Shown: positions 1-8,611 of the stretch, in pieces | Numbering within the stretch: position 1 is the first letter of the stretch | How the letters are laid out: each line of letters begins with the position of its first letter | Assembly: GCF_002161285.1 (NCBI RefSeq) | Contig: NZ_NFHH01000009.1 | Span: forward strand, 62,001 to 126,000 | Direction: 5' to 3' | Length of the DNA: 64,000 nt | Source: Blautia sp. An81 | GTDB lineage: Bacteria > Bacillota > Clostridia > Lachnospirales > Lachnospiraceae | Program-made: the position numbers and the translations under genes | Notes under the pieces: model-generated | What the model was told of the DNA's origin: nothing | The model's input: only the letters and a program-made list of their open reading frames with translations | Databases searched by the model: none

Positions 1-1
1 A

Positions 2-214
2 GATACAAAAGAACTGGGAATTTATAAAAATCAGAAGGAGACTGTTCAGGATATAAAAAAAGGAACCATGCGAAGAAAGCTTCTTACCCTTCTGCCTGAT
101 ATGGTCAGGCAGGGGGAAAGCCGGCTGTATTATGGAGAGATTTCAGAAGCCAGTCCAGAATACGAGACTGCCGGAGGTCGGTATACACGGCATCTCCCTG
201 GGAAAGCGCAGTAA
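2..214 (+). CDS. Possible 3' end of a gene truncated by the window edge
   Basis: A reading frame is open from the first complete codon to a TAA at 212-214, giving about 70 residues rich in Lys, Arg and Glu. The first 35 codons lie outside the neighbouring minus-strand gene and use codons typical of this genome (CTG, GGA, AAA, CAG). The last part overlaps the 3' end of that convergent gene by about 110 bases. No family is recognised. It could be the C-terminus of a gene lying mostly to the left, or a chance open frame; the large overlap argues for caution. Confidence 0.3.
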   Translation, partial: DTKELGIYKNQKETVQDIKKGTMRRKLLTLLPDMVRQGESRLYYGEISEASPEYETAGGRYTRHLPGKAQ

Positions 215-1358
215 AATAATCCAGGAAAGCAAAACCGGTTCCGCTTTCCTTCAGATAAACGGAAAGCTTTTTACTTTCTTTCAGAGGTAAAGTAATGGAA
301 AGGGAGTAATCTGAAAAAATTTTTATACAGACATTTTTTATAGGGAGCATTTCCTCCTTCAAGAGGAAGAGGCTTCCTTTTTTGGTGAAAAATTCTGCTG
401 CAGCAGCGGAATCCTGACTGGCCCTGAGTATCTCTGCCAGACTTTCCGGCGAAAACAGATACAAAGGCTTAGCGGGACCGGAGAAAGAGTGCTTCAGGTC
501 CAAAGGGAAATAGTTTATTCCGCAGCTTACAGGTGCAGAAGTATATAGGGAAGGGGCTTCCCCGTCCTCCCAGGCAGGAAGAATAAAAGCAGAGGCACTT
601 TCCCATATATGGAAGAATTCTTCATAGCAGGCTCTGCAGACAGAAGAGGTCCGGATTTGGAGAAAAGAGGAAAAATCTCCGGTAAACAGGAGCAGACTGT
701 TTCTGGACCCGAGATAATAGGGGAAAAGCAGATGGCTGCTTAAAGTACTGGTTTTGCTGTAAAAACACCGGGGATGATAATCCATATATCCATTGAGAAA
801 AGGAAAGAGGATACCGGAGATGGTTTCCATATTCTTTCTTCCTTCCGGAAAATGCTCCGGATTGGGATAAAAATCCAGCAGATGATAAACAGGAAGCTCT
901 TTTTTGAAAGCTTCCTTCATATGGAGGAGTTTTTGATAGAAGAAATCCTGAAATCCCGGAAGATTTGTAAATATTTCAGAAAAAAATTCCTGAGAAAAAC
1001 AGTCCCCAAAGAAGCTGTTGATCGCCTTCAGGCTTTCACGAGAAAGCTGAGACGGAAAGGGAGGAAGAAGGTTTCCTTCATCCAGATTTCTTAAAAATTT
1101 TTCTGCATATTTCCGATTTTCAAAGGCGGCCTTTCCGATACGCTCTGCTTCGTAGAGTTCCAGCAGTTCCTTTTTTTCGTCAGAGTCAATGCGCAGATAA
1201 CTGCAGAACTCCCGGACAAAGGAAAGACGGGGCAGTCTTTTCCCTGTGATCATTCTTTGAAGAGATGTACGGTCAAGGCCGGACATTTGAGAAAGCTGAT
1301 ATACGTTTGTACCTGTAGCCAGAAGAATTTCCCGGCATTTTTCACTGAATTCAGACAT
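105..1358 (-). CDS. XRE-type helix-turn-helix protein with large unknown C-terminal domain
   Basis: This is a 417-residue protein. The first 65 residues read as a helix-turn-helix of the XRE/Cro type (NVYQLSQMSGLDRTSLQRMI is the recognition region), so DNA binding is likely. The remaining 350 residues, rich in Phe, Leu and Ser, match no domain I can name. They lack membrane segments and probably form a sensor or oligomerisation part. The start is ATG preceded by GGGGAGGAAAT on the minus strand, and a consensus-like promoter lies just upstream. The gene is divergent from the O-antigen-ligase-like gene. Long single-domain XRE proteins of this sort are common in Lachnospiraceae but poorly characterised; the regulon is unknown. 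Confidence 0.8.
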   Translation of the reverse strand: MSEFSEKCREILLATGTNVYQLSQMSGLDRTSLQRMITGKRLPRLSFVREFCSYLRIDSDEKKELLELYEAERIGKAAFENRKYAEKFLRNLDEGNLLPPFPSQLSRESLKAINSFFGDCFSQEFFSEIFTNLPGFQDFFYQKLLHMKEAFKKELPVYHLLDFYPNPEHFPEGRKNMETISGILFPFLNGYMDYHPRCFYSKTSTLSSHLLFPYYLGSRNSLLLFTGDFSSFLQIRTSSVCRACYEEFFHIWESASAFILPAWEDGEAPSLYTSAPVSCGINYFPLDLKHSFSGPAKPLYLFSPESLAEILRASQDSAAAAEFFTKKGSLFLLKEEMLPIKNVCIKIFSDYSLSITLPLKESKKLSVYLKESGTGFAFLDYFTALSQGDAVYTDLRQSRILDWLLKSLHNTAGFPPA

Positions 1359-1393
1359 GGCAGATTTCCTCCCCGGATCCGGATATTTCCTTC

Positions 1394-1422
1394 ATTATAA
1401 AAAACAATGGACGATCCTGCAA
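1394..1422 (-). promoter_or_regulatory. Sigma-A type promoter for the XRE regulator
   Basis: On the minus strand TTGCAG (1422-1417) and TATAAT (1399-1394) are separated by exactly 17 bases, about 35 bases before the ATG of the regulator. Confidence 0.6.
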
Positions 1423-1519
1423 GAAAAGTGAAAAAATAAAATCCGGCACTGAGACAAGCACATATTGCAGGGCAGTTTTTGGGGAGATAGGATTGAAAAA
1501 AAAAGAATCGGAGGGGAAG

Positions 1520-3178
1520 ATGAGAAAAACAGAAATAAGGATCCTTCAGATATTTCTGGGAGGGATATCACTTTTATTCGGAGGATTTTATGAGTATACA
1601 GCCTATCTGTCGGGAATTTTTTTGTGCCTTTTTTTACTGTGGCTGTGGAAGAGAAGGGGGCAGCTTTCTTTTTGTTTTAATATAACGGGGACAGCCCTTG
1701 CTGTACTCTGCCTGGGATATGGCCTGGCTGTGTTTTGGGGCGTTGACAGAGGAATGAGTTTTCTGGGATTTTTGAAGGTGATCCCCCTGCTTCTTTTCCT
1801 CCTGACGGTCATGCAGTTTACGGTACAGGAGAAGGCGGAAATCCTGAAAGCAGTTCCCTGGACCGGACTTCTGATCCTGGGGATCAGTATGGGGGCCTTT
1901 GTGACCGGAATAGGAAAATCTGTTTTTTTCCTTTCCGGAAGGCTGGGAGGAAGTTTCCAGTATTCCAACACTATGGCCCTGTATTTCCTTTTGGGAATGG
2001 TGATTTTGTTTTACCTGGAGAAGAAAAGGGGCAGATACCGGTTTTTTGTGTTTTGCCTGTATATGGGAATCCTTTTTACAGGGAGCAGGAGCGTTTTTTT
2101 TCTTGGAGCCCTGTGGCTTGTCTTTATCGGCATAAAGGAGAAGAAACACCGGTGGTTCCATCTGCTGCTCCTGGTGCTGTCCGGCACAGCAGGAATCCTT
2201 TACGTTTCTTTTACAGGAGATTATCAGAATATTGGCAGATTTCTGACTTCTTCCCTTCATTCCAGTACCTTTCTGGGAAGGATCCTTTATTGGAATGACG
2301 GGATCCGGATACTTGCAGATCATCCCCTGGGCCTGGGCTATAGAGGCTATTCCTATATACAGGGACTTTATCAGACGGGAGTCTATCAGGTCCAGTTTAT
2401 CCATAATGAATATCTTCAATTTATGCTGGATGCAGGGGTGCTTCCCGGATTATTTTTCACAGCTGCGCTGGTCAGGGAACTGTTTTCCGGGGGCAAGCTT
2501 CCGGTCCAAAGAATGATTCTGATCCTGACAGCAGTTCACTGTCTGATGGATTTCGACCTGCAGTTTCTGGTCATGTTTTGTCTCCTTTTACTGTGTGCAG
2601 ACACAGAGGGAAGAAGGAAACAGGCAGGATGGAAGAAGGGGCTGCCGGTTCTGCCGGGGGCGGCAGGCTGTCTTGTGTGGGGATATTTTTCCCTTATGGG
2701 AATTTTTTTCTATATAGGGCAGGATGAAGCTGCTTATCAGATGTTTCCCTGGTACACGGATGCAGGGGAAAGAATGCTGATGTATGGAGATTCTCTGGAA
2801 AAGGCGGAAGAAATTTCAGGGCGGATCTTAAGCTGCAATTCCAGATCCGCAGTAGCCTGGAGCACCAGGGCGCTGCTGGGAAACCGGGACAAAGATTATG
2901 AAATGGTAATTGAGAGCCAGAGGAAAGCCATTGCATTAAACCCCTATGAAAAGCAGGAGTATCTTTTTTATCTGGAAATGCTGGAACAGGGAAGAATGTA
3001 TGGAGCCAGTACAGGGAATCAAAAGATCCTTGGGCTATGTACCGATGAGATGACCGTAATTCCGGAAAAGATGGAGCAGATCCTGGAACGCACCAGCTTT
3101 TGGGGAATGCAGATACAGGACAGGCCGGATCTTACTCTTCCGGGGGAAGTGCAGGAGTATCTGGAGCAATTAAAATAG
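1520..3178 (+). CDS. O-antigen ligase / polymerase-like membrane protein with C-terminal helical repeat tail
   Basis: This integral membrane protein of about 552 residues has roughly ten to twelve hydrophobic segments in its first 400 residues, with the pattern of the Wzy/WaaL (O-antigen ligase-like) family: a large loop near the C-terminal half containing an HNEYLQF motif typical of these enzymes. Family members join or polymerise surface glycans in the membrane. The last 130 residues are soluble and helical, including a TPR-like stretch around AIALNPYEKQEYLFYLEML. Two starts are possible: ATG at 1520 with GGAGG 5 bases upstream (chosen), or TTG at 1493 behind GGGGAG. The substrate is unknown; the next gene encodes a wall-anchored protein, but no glycosyltransferases are adjacent. 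Confidence 0.75.
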   Translation: MRKTEIRILQIFLGGISLLFGGFYEYTAYLSGIFLCLFLLWLWKRRGQLSFCFNITGTALAVLCLGYGLAVFWGVDRGMSFLGFLKVIPLLLFLLTVMQFTVQEKAEILKAVPWTGLLILGISMGAFVTGIGKSVFFLSGRLGGSFQYSNTMALYFLLGMVILFYLEKKRGRYRFFVFCLYMGILFTGSRSVFFLGALWLVFIGIKEKKHRWFHLLLLVLSGTAGILYVSFTGDYQNIGRFLTSSLHSSTFLGRILYWNDGIRILADHPLGLGYRGYSYIQGLYQTGVYQVQFIHNEYLQFMLDAGVLPGLFFTAALVRELFSGGKLPVQRMILILTAVHCLMDFDLQFLVMFCLLLLCADTEGRRKQAGWKKGLPVLPGAAGCLVWGYFSLMGIFFYIGQDEAAYQMFPWYTDAGERMLMYGDSLEKAEEISGRILSCNSRSAVAWSTRALLGNRDKDYEMVIESQRKAIALNPYEKQEYLFYLEMLEQGRMYGASTGNQKILGLCTDEMTVIPEKMEQILERTSFWGMQIQDRPDLTLPGEVQEYLEQLK

Positions 3179-3278
3179 TCAGGCACAGTGAACAGCACAT
3201 ATTGAAAAGACGGAAAGAAAGACGAATAATCACTAGGAAGACATCTGTTTTCAAATAAAGGGAAAGGAAAGAAGTTTT

Positions 3279-6245
3279 ATGAAAGCAAAAAAAGTGTTTG
3301 CCATGGTACTGGCAGCGGCTTTGACCTTATCCAGCAGCAGTGTACTCTACGCAGCATCGGAAAGTAGCCAGACAGAGAGTACAGCTCAGGAAAAGAATTC
3401 CTCAGAGGAAACCGCAGAGCCGGGCAGCCGGAATCAAGAGGCAGATTCCAAAGAAACAGAATCCGGCACCGGGAACTCTTCTTCTGCAGATAAAAAGGAG
3501 AAGACAGAGCCAAAGGCCGCCGAAAAGCCTGGGAATGTACCAGGAGATACCGGAGAGATCCAAAGTATATCAGATGACAGCAGAGATACCCAGAGTACTC
3601 CGGAAGATGGGGGCGATACCCAGAGCGCACCGGAAAATAACGGGGATATCCAAAGCATACCGGAAAATACCGAGGATACCCAGAGTATACCGGAAGATAG
3701 TATAGATACCCAGAGTATACCGGACAATACCGAAGATACCATAAATATACCGGAGAATACCGAAGATATCCAGAGTACACCGGGGGCTAAAACTGACGCC
3801 AATTCTTTGCAGGTACAGAAAGCTGTGGGAGACCTGGTAACAGATTCCAGGGTCGCAGAAGAAATCCGGAATACTCTGGGCCTGGATGAAACAGAACCGA
3901 TCACAAAAGAAGTATTGGAAAGACTGACTTATCTGAACTGCGGCGGGGCAGATTCTTTGGAAGGTCTGGAATATGCAGTGAATCTCACAAGCCTTACCAG
4001 CAATTATGGAGGTCTTACGGATCTGAGCCCTTTGACAGGCCTGGAGAAACTTACGCAGATTGATGTGGGCTATAACCAGATTACAGAAATTCCTTCTTTG
4101 AGTCAATTGACGAATCTGAACAGCCTGCTCATTAATGGAAATCCTGTTTCCGTGATCGCAGATGATGTGAAATCAAGTGAGATTTTAGTGGATTTAAGTG
4201 CCGAGGCGCCGGCAGCAGAAGAAATCTTCCGGGACTATGTTTCCTTTGAACCGGTGAATCTTATGGAAAACAGCGGAAGCTATTATGTAAGTCCTGTTTC
4301 TTCCCACTTTAGGATTTTTGAGGCGAGTTTTTCTACCCAGGACAATGATATTATCCAGATAGATGGCAGTTACGGCGGCAGCGGCGTTCAGATTGAAATT
4401 CTGGGAACCGGAAGCGGGACAGTTGTGGCTGCTGTGGGAAATGCAACAAAAGAGATACCTGTAAATATTTCGCCGGTACAAGAGGAAGTGGAGGAAAACG
4501 AGAATATCCATACCCTTCCCCAGTTTACAGATACTAATTCCGATATGCTTTTATATGACGGAGAAATCTGGGATCTGTCGGGAGAGATGGCGGAAACCAT
4601 TCCCAGTGAACGAAAAGTGACAAACTATGTATCCTGCAGAGTATATTACGGCAATCGTATTTTGTCGGATCTGACCGTTTTGGATGAAAACTCTACTCTC
4701 TATTACTGGCCGGCAAATGCGGATACAGGCGCTTACGAATCAGAGGTATGGGTAGCGGATAATGTCCGGACCATAACGCCTACAGGCTACATAGACAGTG
4801 AAGGAGCTTATCACTATTGGGAATACCAGTATGAGGAAGGGGAAGCAAGACCCCGGGAGCTTCGTGTAGTGCCCGGTGTAGACCATGTATCCGGAAATTA
4901 TGCATATCTGGAGGATGGTTCTGCAATCTACTTTCTGAATACCGGATTCTTTACTGAAACGACTTATGACCTGGAAAATCCTATTCGGGAAGTAAAAGGC
5001 CAGTATATTCTGGACACAGAAGGGATTCTGTGGCAAAGGAATTCTAATGATTATGAGCAAATAGCAGATCAGGTTACTGATTTCTGCGAAAATGGCGCCT
5101 ATATTTCCCAGGGAACCCTTTATTCCGGAAACGGTCAGGTCCTGGACACAGAGGTGGAGAGGATTGAAGATTCCGGAAGCCTGAATTATTATGTAAAAGG
5201 GAAGGATTACTATTGGATCCGCTATGATGATACCGTAGAATTATATGCTTCTGATGTAAAGAGCAGCCTGGATCGTCTATTCCTTCTTAATGACGGAACC
5301 CTTTGGGTAAATGGAACAGAGGAGGGATATCAGATCCTGTCATCTGTAGAGGAAATAAGCGGAGAATATGGAACTTATAACGCACTGCGCAAAGACGGTT
5401 CCGTATGGAGAGTGAATCCGCCTCTGGCGCCTTATATGATCTTCCAGTCCGAGGAAGGACCGGAGACTCCGGAGGAGATCCTGTGGAATAAGACAGATGA
5501 GGCTACAGGGATAAGTGCAACTGCCCAGGGAATTCCCGATTCTGTAATGCTTCAGGTGAATGCTGTATCAGAAGGAGATGAGGCCTACGGACAGGACTAC
5601 GGACTGATCAGCGACTACATTACCGGTCAGGGAGGAGAAGACTTCAGGATTTATGATATTAAACTGGTGGATGAAAACGGCGGAACATATCAACCGGAAG
5701 ATGGAAATATGGTAACGGTTTCCGTACCGAAGCCGGAGACCTTTGGCGAATCTGTAAAAGTTTATCATCAGAATGAGGATAAATCTATGACAGAGCTTGT
5801 CTCAGCTTCAGAAGAAGGAACGGTTGTATTTCAGACTCCAGGCTTCAGCCTTTTTGCTTTAGCAGATTTTGGAAGTATAGAGGTTCCGGAAGGCGCCGAA
5901 GATCCACAGAATCCTGAGGAACCGGAAAATCCACAGAATCCACAGGAACCGGGAAGCACTCAGGATCCAGATAACCAGCAGAACTCCCAGGAACCGGAAA
6001 GTTCTCAGGACTCCCAAAACCCGGAAAATGCCCAGGAGGCCGCAGATGAGAAACAGGATCAAGAATTGAAAAAGACAAATGAGGTGAAAAAAGGAACGCC
6101 GGTGAATCAGGTAAAATCCGGGACTGAAAATAAAAATTCCGTAAAAACAGGAGACGAAACACCGGTGGTCCTTTATGGATGCCTGGCATTGGCTGGAATC
6201 CTTGTGCTGTCAGGTGTGGGAATTTATGTCAGAAAGAAAAGATAG
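3279..6245 (+). CDS. Wall-anchored surface protein with tandem repeats and a leucine-rich repeat region
   Basis: This is a 988-residue protein starting with a signal peptide (MKAKKVFAMVLAAALTL, predicted cleavage after YAA). Residues about 30-92 are low-complexity Ser/Glu/Thr. Residues 93-170 are eight copies of a 10-residue repeat. Residues about 195-300 contain a short leucine-rich repeat block (SLEGLEYAVNL, LTDLSPLTGLEKL, LTNLNSLLINGN). A long middle part has repeating W/G/Y motifs resembling RCC1/propeller-like surface modules. A Pro/Gln/Glu stretch precedes the C-terminal SVKTGDETP motif, a hydrophobic helix and RKKR, the layout of a sortase substrate with a KTGD-type signal. SD AAAGGAAAG precedes the ATG. 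It is probably an adhesin or surface display protein; the ligand is unknown. Confidence 0.8.
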   Translation: MKAKKVFAMVLAAALTLSSSSVLYAASESSQTESTAQEKNSSEETAEPGSRNQEADSKETESGTGNSSSADKKEKTEPKAAEKPGNVPGDTGEIQSISDDSRDTQSTPEDGGDTQSAPENNGDIQSIPENTEDTQSIPEDSIDTQSIPDNTEDTINIPENTEDIQSTPGAKTDANSLQVQKAVGDLVTDSRVAEEIRNTLGLDETEPITKEVLERLTYLNCGGADSLEGLEYAVNLTSLTSNYGGLTDLSPLTGLEKLTQIDVGYNQITEIPSLSQLTNLNSLLINGNPVSVIADDVKSSEILVDLSAEAPAAEEIFRDYVSFEPVNLMENSGSYYVSPVSSHFRIFEASFSTQDNDIIQIDGSYGGSGVQIEILGTGSGTVVAAVGNATKEIPVNISPVQEEVEENENIHTLPQFTDTNSDMLLYDGEIWDLSGEMAETIPSERKVTNYVSCRVYYGNRILSDLTVLDENSTLYYWPANADTGAYESEVWVADNVRTITPTGYIDSEGAYHYWEYQYEEGEARPRELRVVPGVDHVSGNYAYLEDGSAIYFLNTGFFTETTYDLENPIREVKGQYILDTEGILWQRNSNDYEQIADQVTDFCENGAYISQGTLYSGNGQVLDTEVERIEDSGSLNYYVKGKDYYWIRYDDTVELYASDVKSSLDRLFLLNDGTLWVNGTEEGYQILSSVEEISGEYGTYNALRKDGSVWRVNPPLAPYMIFQSEEGPETPEEILWNKTDEATGISATAQGIPDSVMLQVNAVSEGDEAYGQDYGLISDYITGQGGEDFRIYDIKLVDENGGTYQPEDGNMVTVSVPKPETFGESVKVYHQNEDKSMTELVSASEEGTVVFQTPGFSLFALADFGSIEVPEGAEDPQNPEEPENPQNPQEPGSTQDPDNQQNSQEPESSQDSQNPENAQEAADEKQDQELKKTNEVKKGTPVNQVKSGTENKNSVKTGDETPVVLYGCLALAGILVLSGVGIYVRKKR
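3555..3788 (+). repeat. Eight tandem 30-bp coding repeats
   Basis: Eight consecutive 30-base units encode ten-residue repeats with consensus D-T/I-Q-S-I-P-E-N-T-E. The units diverge mainly at the last four residues. Such in-frame repeats can expand or shrink without frameshift. Confidence 0.85.
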
Positions 6246-6297
6246 TACCGATTATCTGAACCAAAACAGAATAGATAATACTGCATAGCAGGAATAA

Positions 6298-6343
6298 AAT
6301 GCGGCTCAGAGTCTTTAAAAGAGGACTTTGAGCTGCATTTGTA
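6298..6343 (+). terminator. Terminator of the surface protein gene
   Basis: A 16-bp stem (arms 6298-6313 and 6324-6339, with G-U pairs) closes on a short AT loop. Only a weak T tract follows on the plus strand; the minus-strand side is also T-rich. Confidence 0.55.
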
Positions 6344-6371
6344 ATTGTGTGATACTACGTTTTAGAAAACC

Positions 6372-6400
6372 TTGACAAGCATAGAGGACAGTGCTATGGT
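6372..6400 (+). promoter_or_regulatory. Promoter of the riboswitch-controlled transporter operon
   Basis: TTGACA (6372-6377) and TATGGT (6395-6400) are 17 bases apart, placing the transcript start near 6407, directly before the cobalamin riboswitch. Confidence 0.65.
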
Positions 6401-6404
6401 TATA

Positions 6405-6595
6405 AACGACAAATTCATAATTTGGCCACATATGCCAGAGGAAAAGTTCCAGAGATGGATTAAATGGGAATTCGGTGAGAATCCGAAACGATCCCGTCAC
6501 TGTGATTGTGAGCAGACCGTATGATGTCACTGAGGTTTGACCTTGGGAAGGCACGGCGAGCGTTGAGCATAAGTCAGGAGACCTGCTTATCCTTT
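6405..6595 (+). ncRNA. Cobalamin (AdoCbl) riboswitch
   Basis: The segment carries the hallmarks of the cobalamin riboswitch in order: GGATTAAATGGGAA, CGGTGAGAATCCG, GATCCCGTCACTGTGA, a GTCACTG segment, TTGGGAAGGC, and the highly conserved B12 box AAGTCAGGAGACCTGC at 6571-6586. All are on the plus strand. It follows its own promoter and precedes an intrinsic terminator and the Opp-type transporter genes, so binding of a cobalamin should reduce transporter expression. The family assignment is firm; the exact 5' boundary is approximate. Confidence 0.93.
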
Positions 6596-6708
6596 TACCT
6601 TGAGCTTCTTACGGACGATGGGAGTGCTCATTAATAAACCGGCATCAGGGAATTTATACACTTTTTTGTACTTTTCTATCTCTGCTGCTTTTTATGTGAT
6701 ATCCTGCC

Positions 6709-6737
6709 GACCGTAACATATAGTTACGGTCTTTTTT
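6709..6737 (+). terminator. Terminator serving as riboswitch expression platform
   Basis: GACCGTAAC / GTTACGGTC form a perfect 9-bp stem (6709-6717 with 6723-6731) followed by six T. A competing pairing is possible: TTACGG at 6609-6614 can pair with CCGTAA at 6711-6716, which would open the terminator. That is the expected antiterminator logic for a transcription-type riboswitch (inference). Confidence 0.8.
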
Positions 6738-6851
6738 ATTCTATAGGAAAGTTCTTTGAACTGTCCCACAGAATAAAATTTTGAGTGCGAGAGGTAGGGC
6801 AGAGAACTGCCAGATTGAATGAAACTGCAAAAGAAAGAAGAGGTAAAAAGT

Positions 6852-8516
6852 ATGAAAGCGAAAAAAGTATTCCCATTACTGCTGCTCTCCCTACTGACCG
6901 CCGCCAGTATGACCGGATGCTGGGGAGAAAGTACAGAATCTGCAAGCATCCCGGGAACCGGTTCGGGAAACCGGGAGGATGAAGTGAACCAGGAAGCCTA
7001 TGAAACAGAACAGGACAGTTCCGGGGGCAGGTCGATGACCTTCGGGATACAGAACTACAGCGGCGGCGGCCTTGATCCTGCCGCAGAAATAAACTGTGCC
7101 TGGAATCTTTCCCGCTATGGGGTGGGAGAGTGTCTGTTTAAATTCGACAACTCTATGAATGTGGTCAATACCCTGTGCGATACTTATACAGTCAATGATG
7201 ATCATACAGAATGGGTGTTTCATATCCGGGAAGGCGTGAAGTTTTCTGACGGCTGCGACCTGACTCCGGAAGCTGTGAAAGCAAGTTTTGAACGGTTATT
7301 TGAAGAAGGCCCCAATGGCTCATCGGCTCCCCAGGTTTATCTGGAAACAGATGCAGAGATCACTGCCGACAATGAGACGGGAAATCTGACGATACGGACC
7401 ACCACCCCGTATGTGGATCTGACCAAAAATCTGGCTTATCCGGTTATGGCTATTCTGGACGTGGAACATACCACAGATTATGATCACAGTCCCATCGGAA
7501 CCGGCCCCTATGTGGCCGCTGATTTTCAGGAAGAGGTGGGCTATACCATGGCAGCCAATGAATATTACTGGGACGGTGAGGTTCCTTTTGAATCTGTCGA
7601 GCTGCTGTATATGGGAGATGCCTCTGCAAAGGCTATGGCCCTTCAGTCCGGCCAGCTGGATCTGGCTGAAAACGTGACAAATATCAGTGACCTGAATACT
7701 CTTCGGGAGAACCCTGAATTTACCGTTACCATTGCCAGCAGTGTCCGCACCGGCCTGGCTCACATGAATATGGCCGAAGGCAGGCTGCTGTCCAATAAGA
7801 CCCTCCGTGAAGCAGTGCTGATGGCTCTGGACGACGAGACCATGTGTTCTGTTACAGTAGGCGGATTGTATACTTCCGGCTATTCGGTCCTGCCTTCCAA
7901 TCTGGACTATGGATATGAGAATCTGACGGATCCTTATCCCTATGACCAGAAGGCGGCAATACAGCTTCTGGATGAAGCGGGAATTGTGGATACTAACGGT
8001 GACGGAACCCGGGAGCTGGACGGACAGGAAGTGGTCCTCCATTATGTGACCTATTCCAACCGCTGCCTGGATGATTTTGCAGAAGCCATTCAACAGCAGC
8101 TTGCGGAAATCGGCATCGGGGTTGATCTGGAACTGGGGGATTCTGCCCGCCAGTGGGACAGCTACCAGTCCGGGGATTTTGACTTAAACGGATCCAATTG
8201 GACCACAGTAGGCACCGGAGATCCTACAGAATATCTGGCTGCGTGGTGTTCTGACTCAGGCTCTGATTACTGCGGCTATCAGAATGATGAATATGATGAA
8301 TTATACAATCAGCTGAGTACTACTTTTGATGAAGACGAGCGCCGTGACATTATTCAGAGGATGCAGCAGATCCTTCTTGATGATGCGGCTGTGGTGGTTC
8401 ACGGCTATTATAACAGCTCTATGATCTCCAGAAACGCTACTATCGGCGGCGCAGCGATCCATACGGCAGATTATTACTGGCTTACCAATGAAATATATCC
8501 TGCGGCCCAGTCTTGA
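6852..8516 (+). CDS. Solute-binding lipoprotein of Opp/Nik family (SBP_bac_5)
   Basis: This is a lipoprotein of about 554 residues. Signal sequence MKAKKVFPLLLLSLLTAAS is followed by lipobox MTGC, so the mature protein is anchored to the outer face of the membrane. The body has the family 5 signatures: LDPAAEINCAWNLSRYGVGE, WVFHIREGVKFSDG, and the later ADYYWLTNEIYP. Members bind peptides, nickel chelates or metallophores and deliver them to the permeases encoded next. ATG 6852 is preferred over an upstream in-frame ATG at 6819 because it starts a proper signal peptide and has AAGAGGT upstream. As first gene behind a cobalamin riboswitch, a cobalt/nickel or corrinoid-linked ligand is more likely than a peptide (inference). 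Confidence 0.88.
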   Translation: MKAKKVFPLLLLSLLTAASMTGCWGESTESASIPGTGSGNREDEVNQEAYETEQDSSGGRSMTFGIQNYSGGGLDPAAEINCAWNLSRYGVGECLFKFDNSMNVVNTLCDTYTVNDDHTEWVFHIREGVKFSDGCDLTPEAVKASFERLFEEGPNGSSAPQVYLETDAEITADNETGNLTIRTTTPYVDLTKNLAYPVMAILDVEHTTDYDHSPIGTGPYVAADFQEEVGYTMAANEYYWDGEVPFESVELLYMGDASAKAMALQSGQLDLAENVTNISDLNTLRENPEFTVTIASSVRTGLAHMNMAEGRLLSNKTLREAVLMALDDETMCSVTVGGLYTSGYSVLPSNLDYGYENLTDPYPYDQKAAIQLLDEAGIVDTNGDGTRELDGQEVVLHYVTYSNRCLDDFAEAIQQQLAEIGIGVDLELGDSARQWDSYQSGDFDLNGSNWTTVGTGDPTEYLAAWCSDSGSDYCGYQNDEYDELYNQLSTTFDEDERRDIIQRMQQILLDDAAVVVHGYYNSSMISRNATIGGAAIHTADYYWLTNEIYPAAQS

Positions 8517-8611
8517 TGAGGGTATTTCAGTTTTCCCGGAAAAGCATAGCTTTTTCGGGAAATGCAGATTGTCCGCTCCAGGCGATGCCTGTGCAGAAAG
8601 GAGAGAAAATT

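Noticed and set aside
3555-3788. CRISPR-like regular repeats
   Set aside because: The 30-base units are adjacent without spacers, diverge gradually and stay in frame inside a signal-peptide protein.
6315-6554. 79-residue minus-strand frame
   Set aside because: It lies across the terminator and the cobalamin riboswitch, whose conserved bases explain the sequence.
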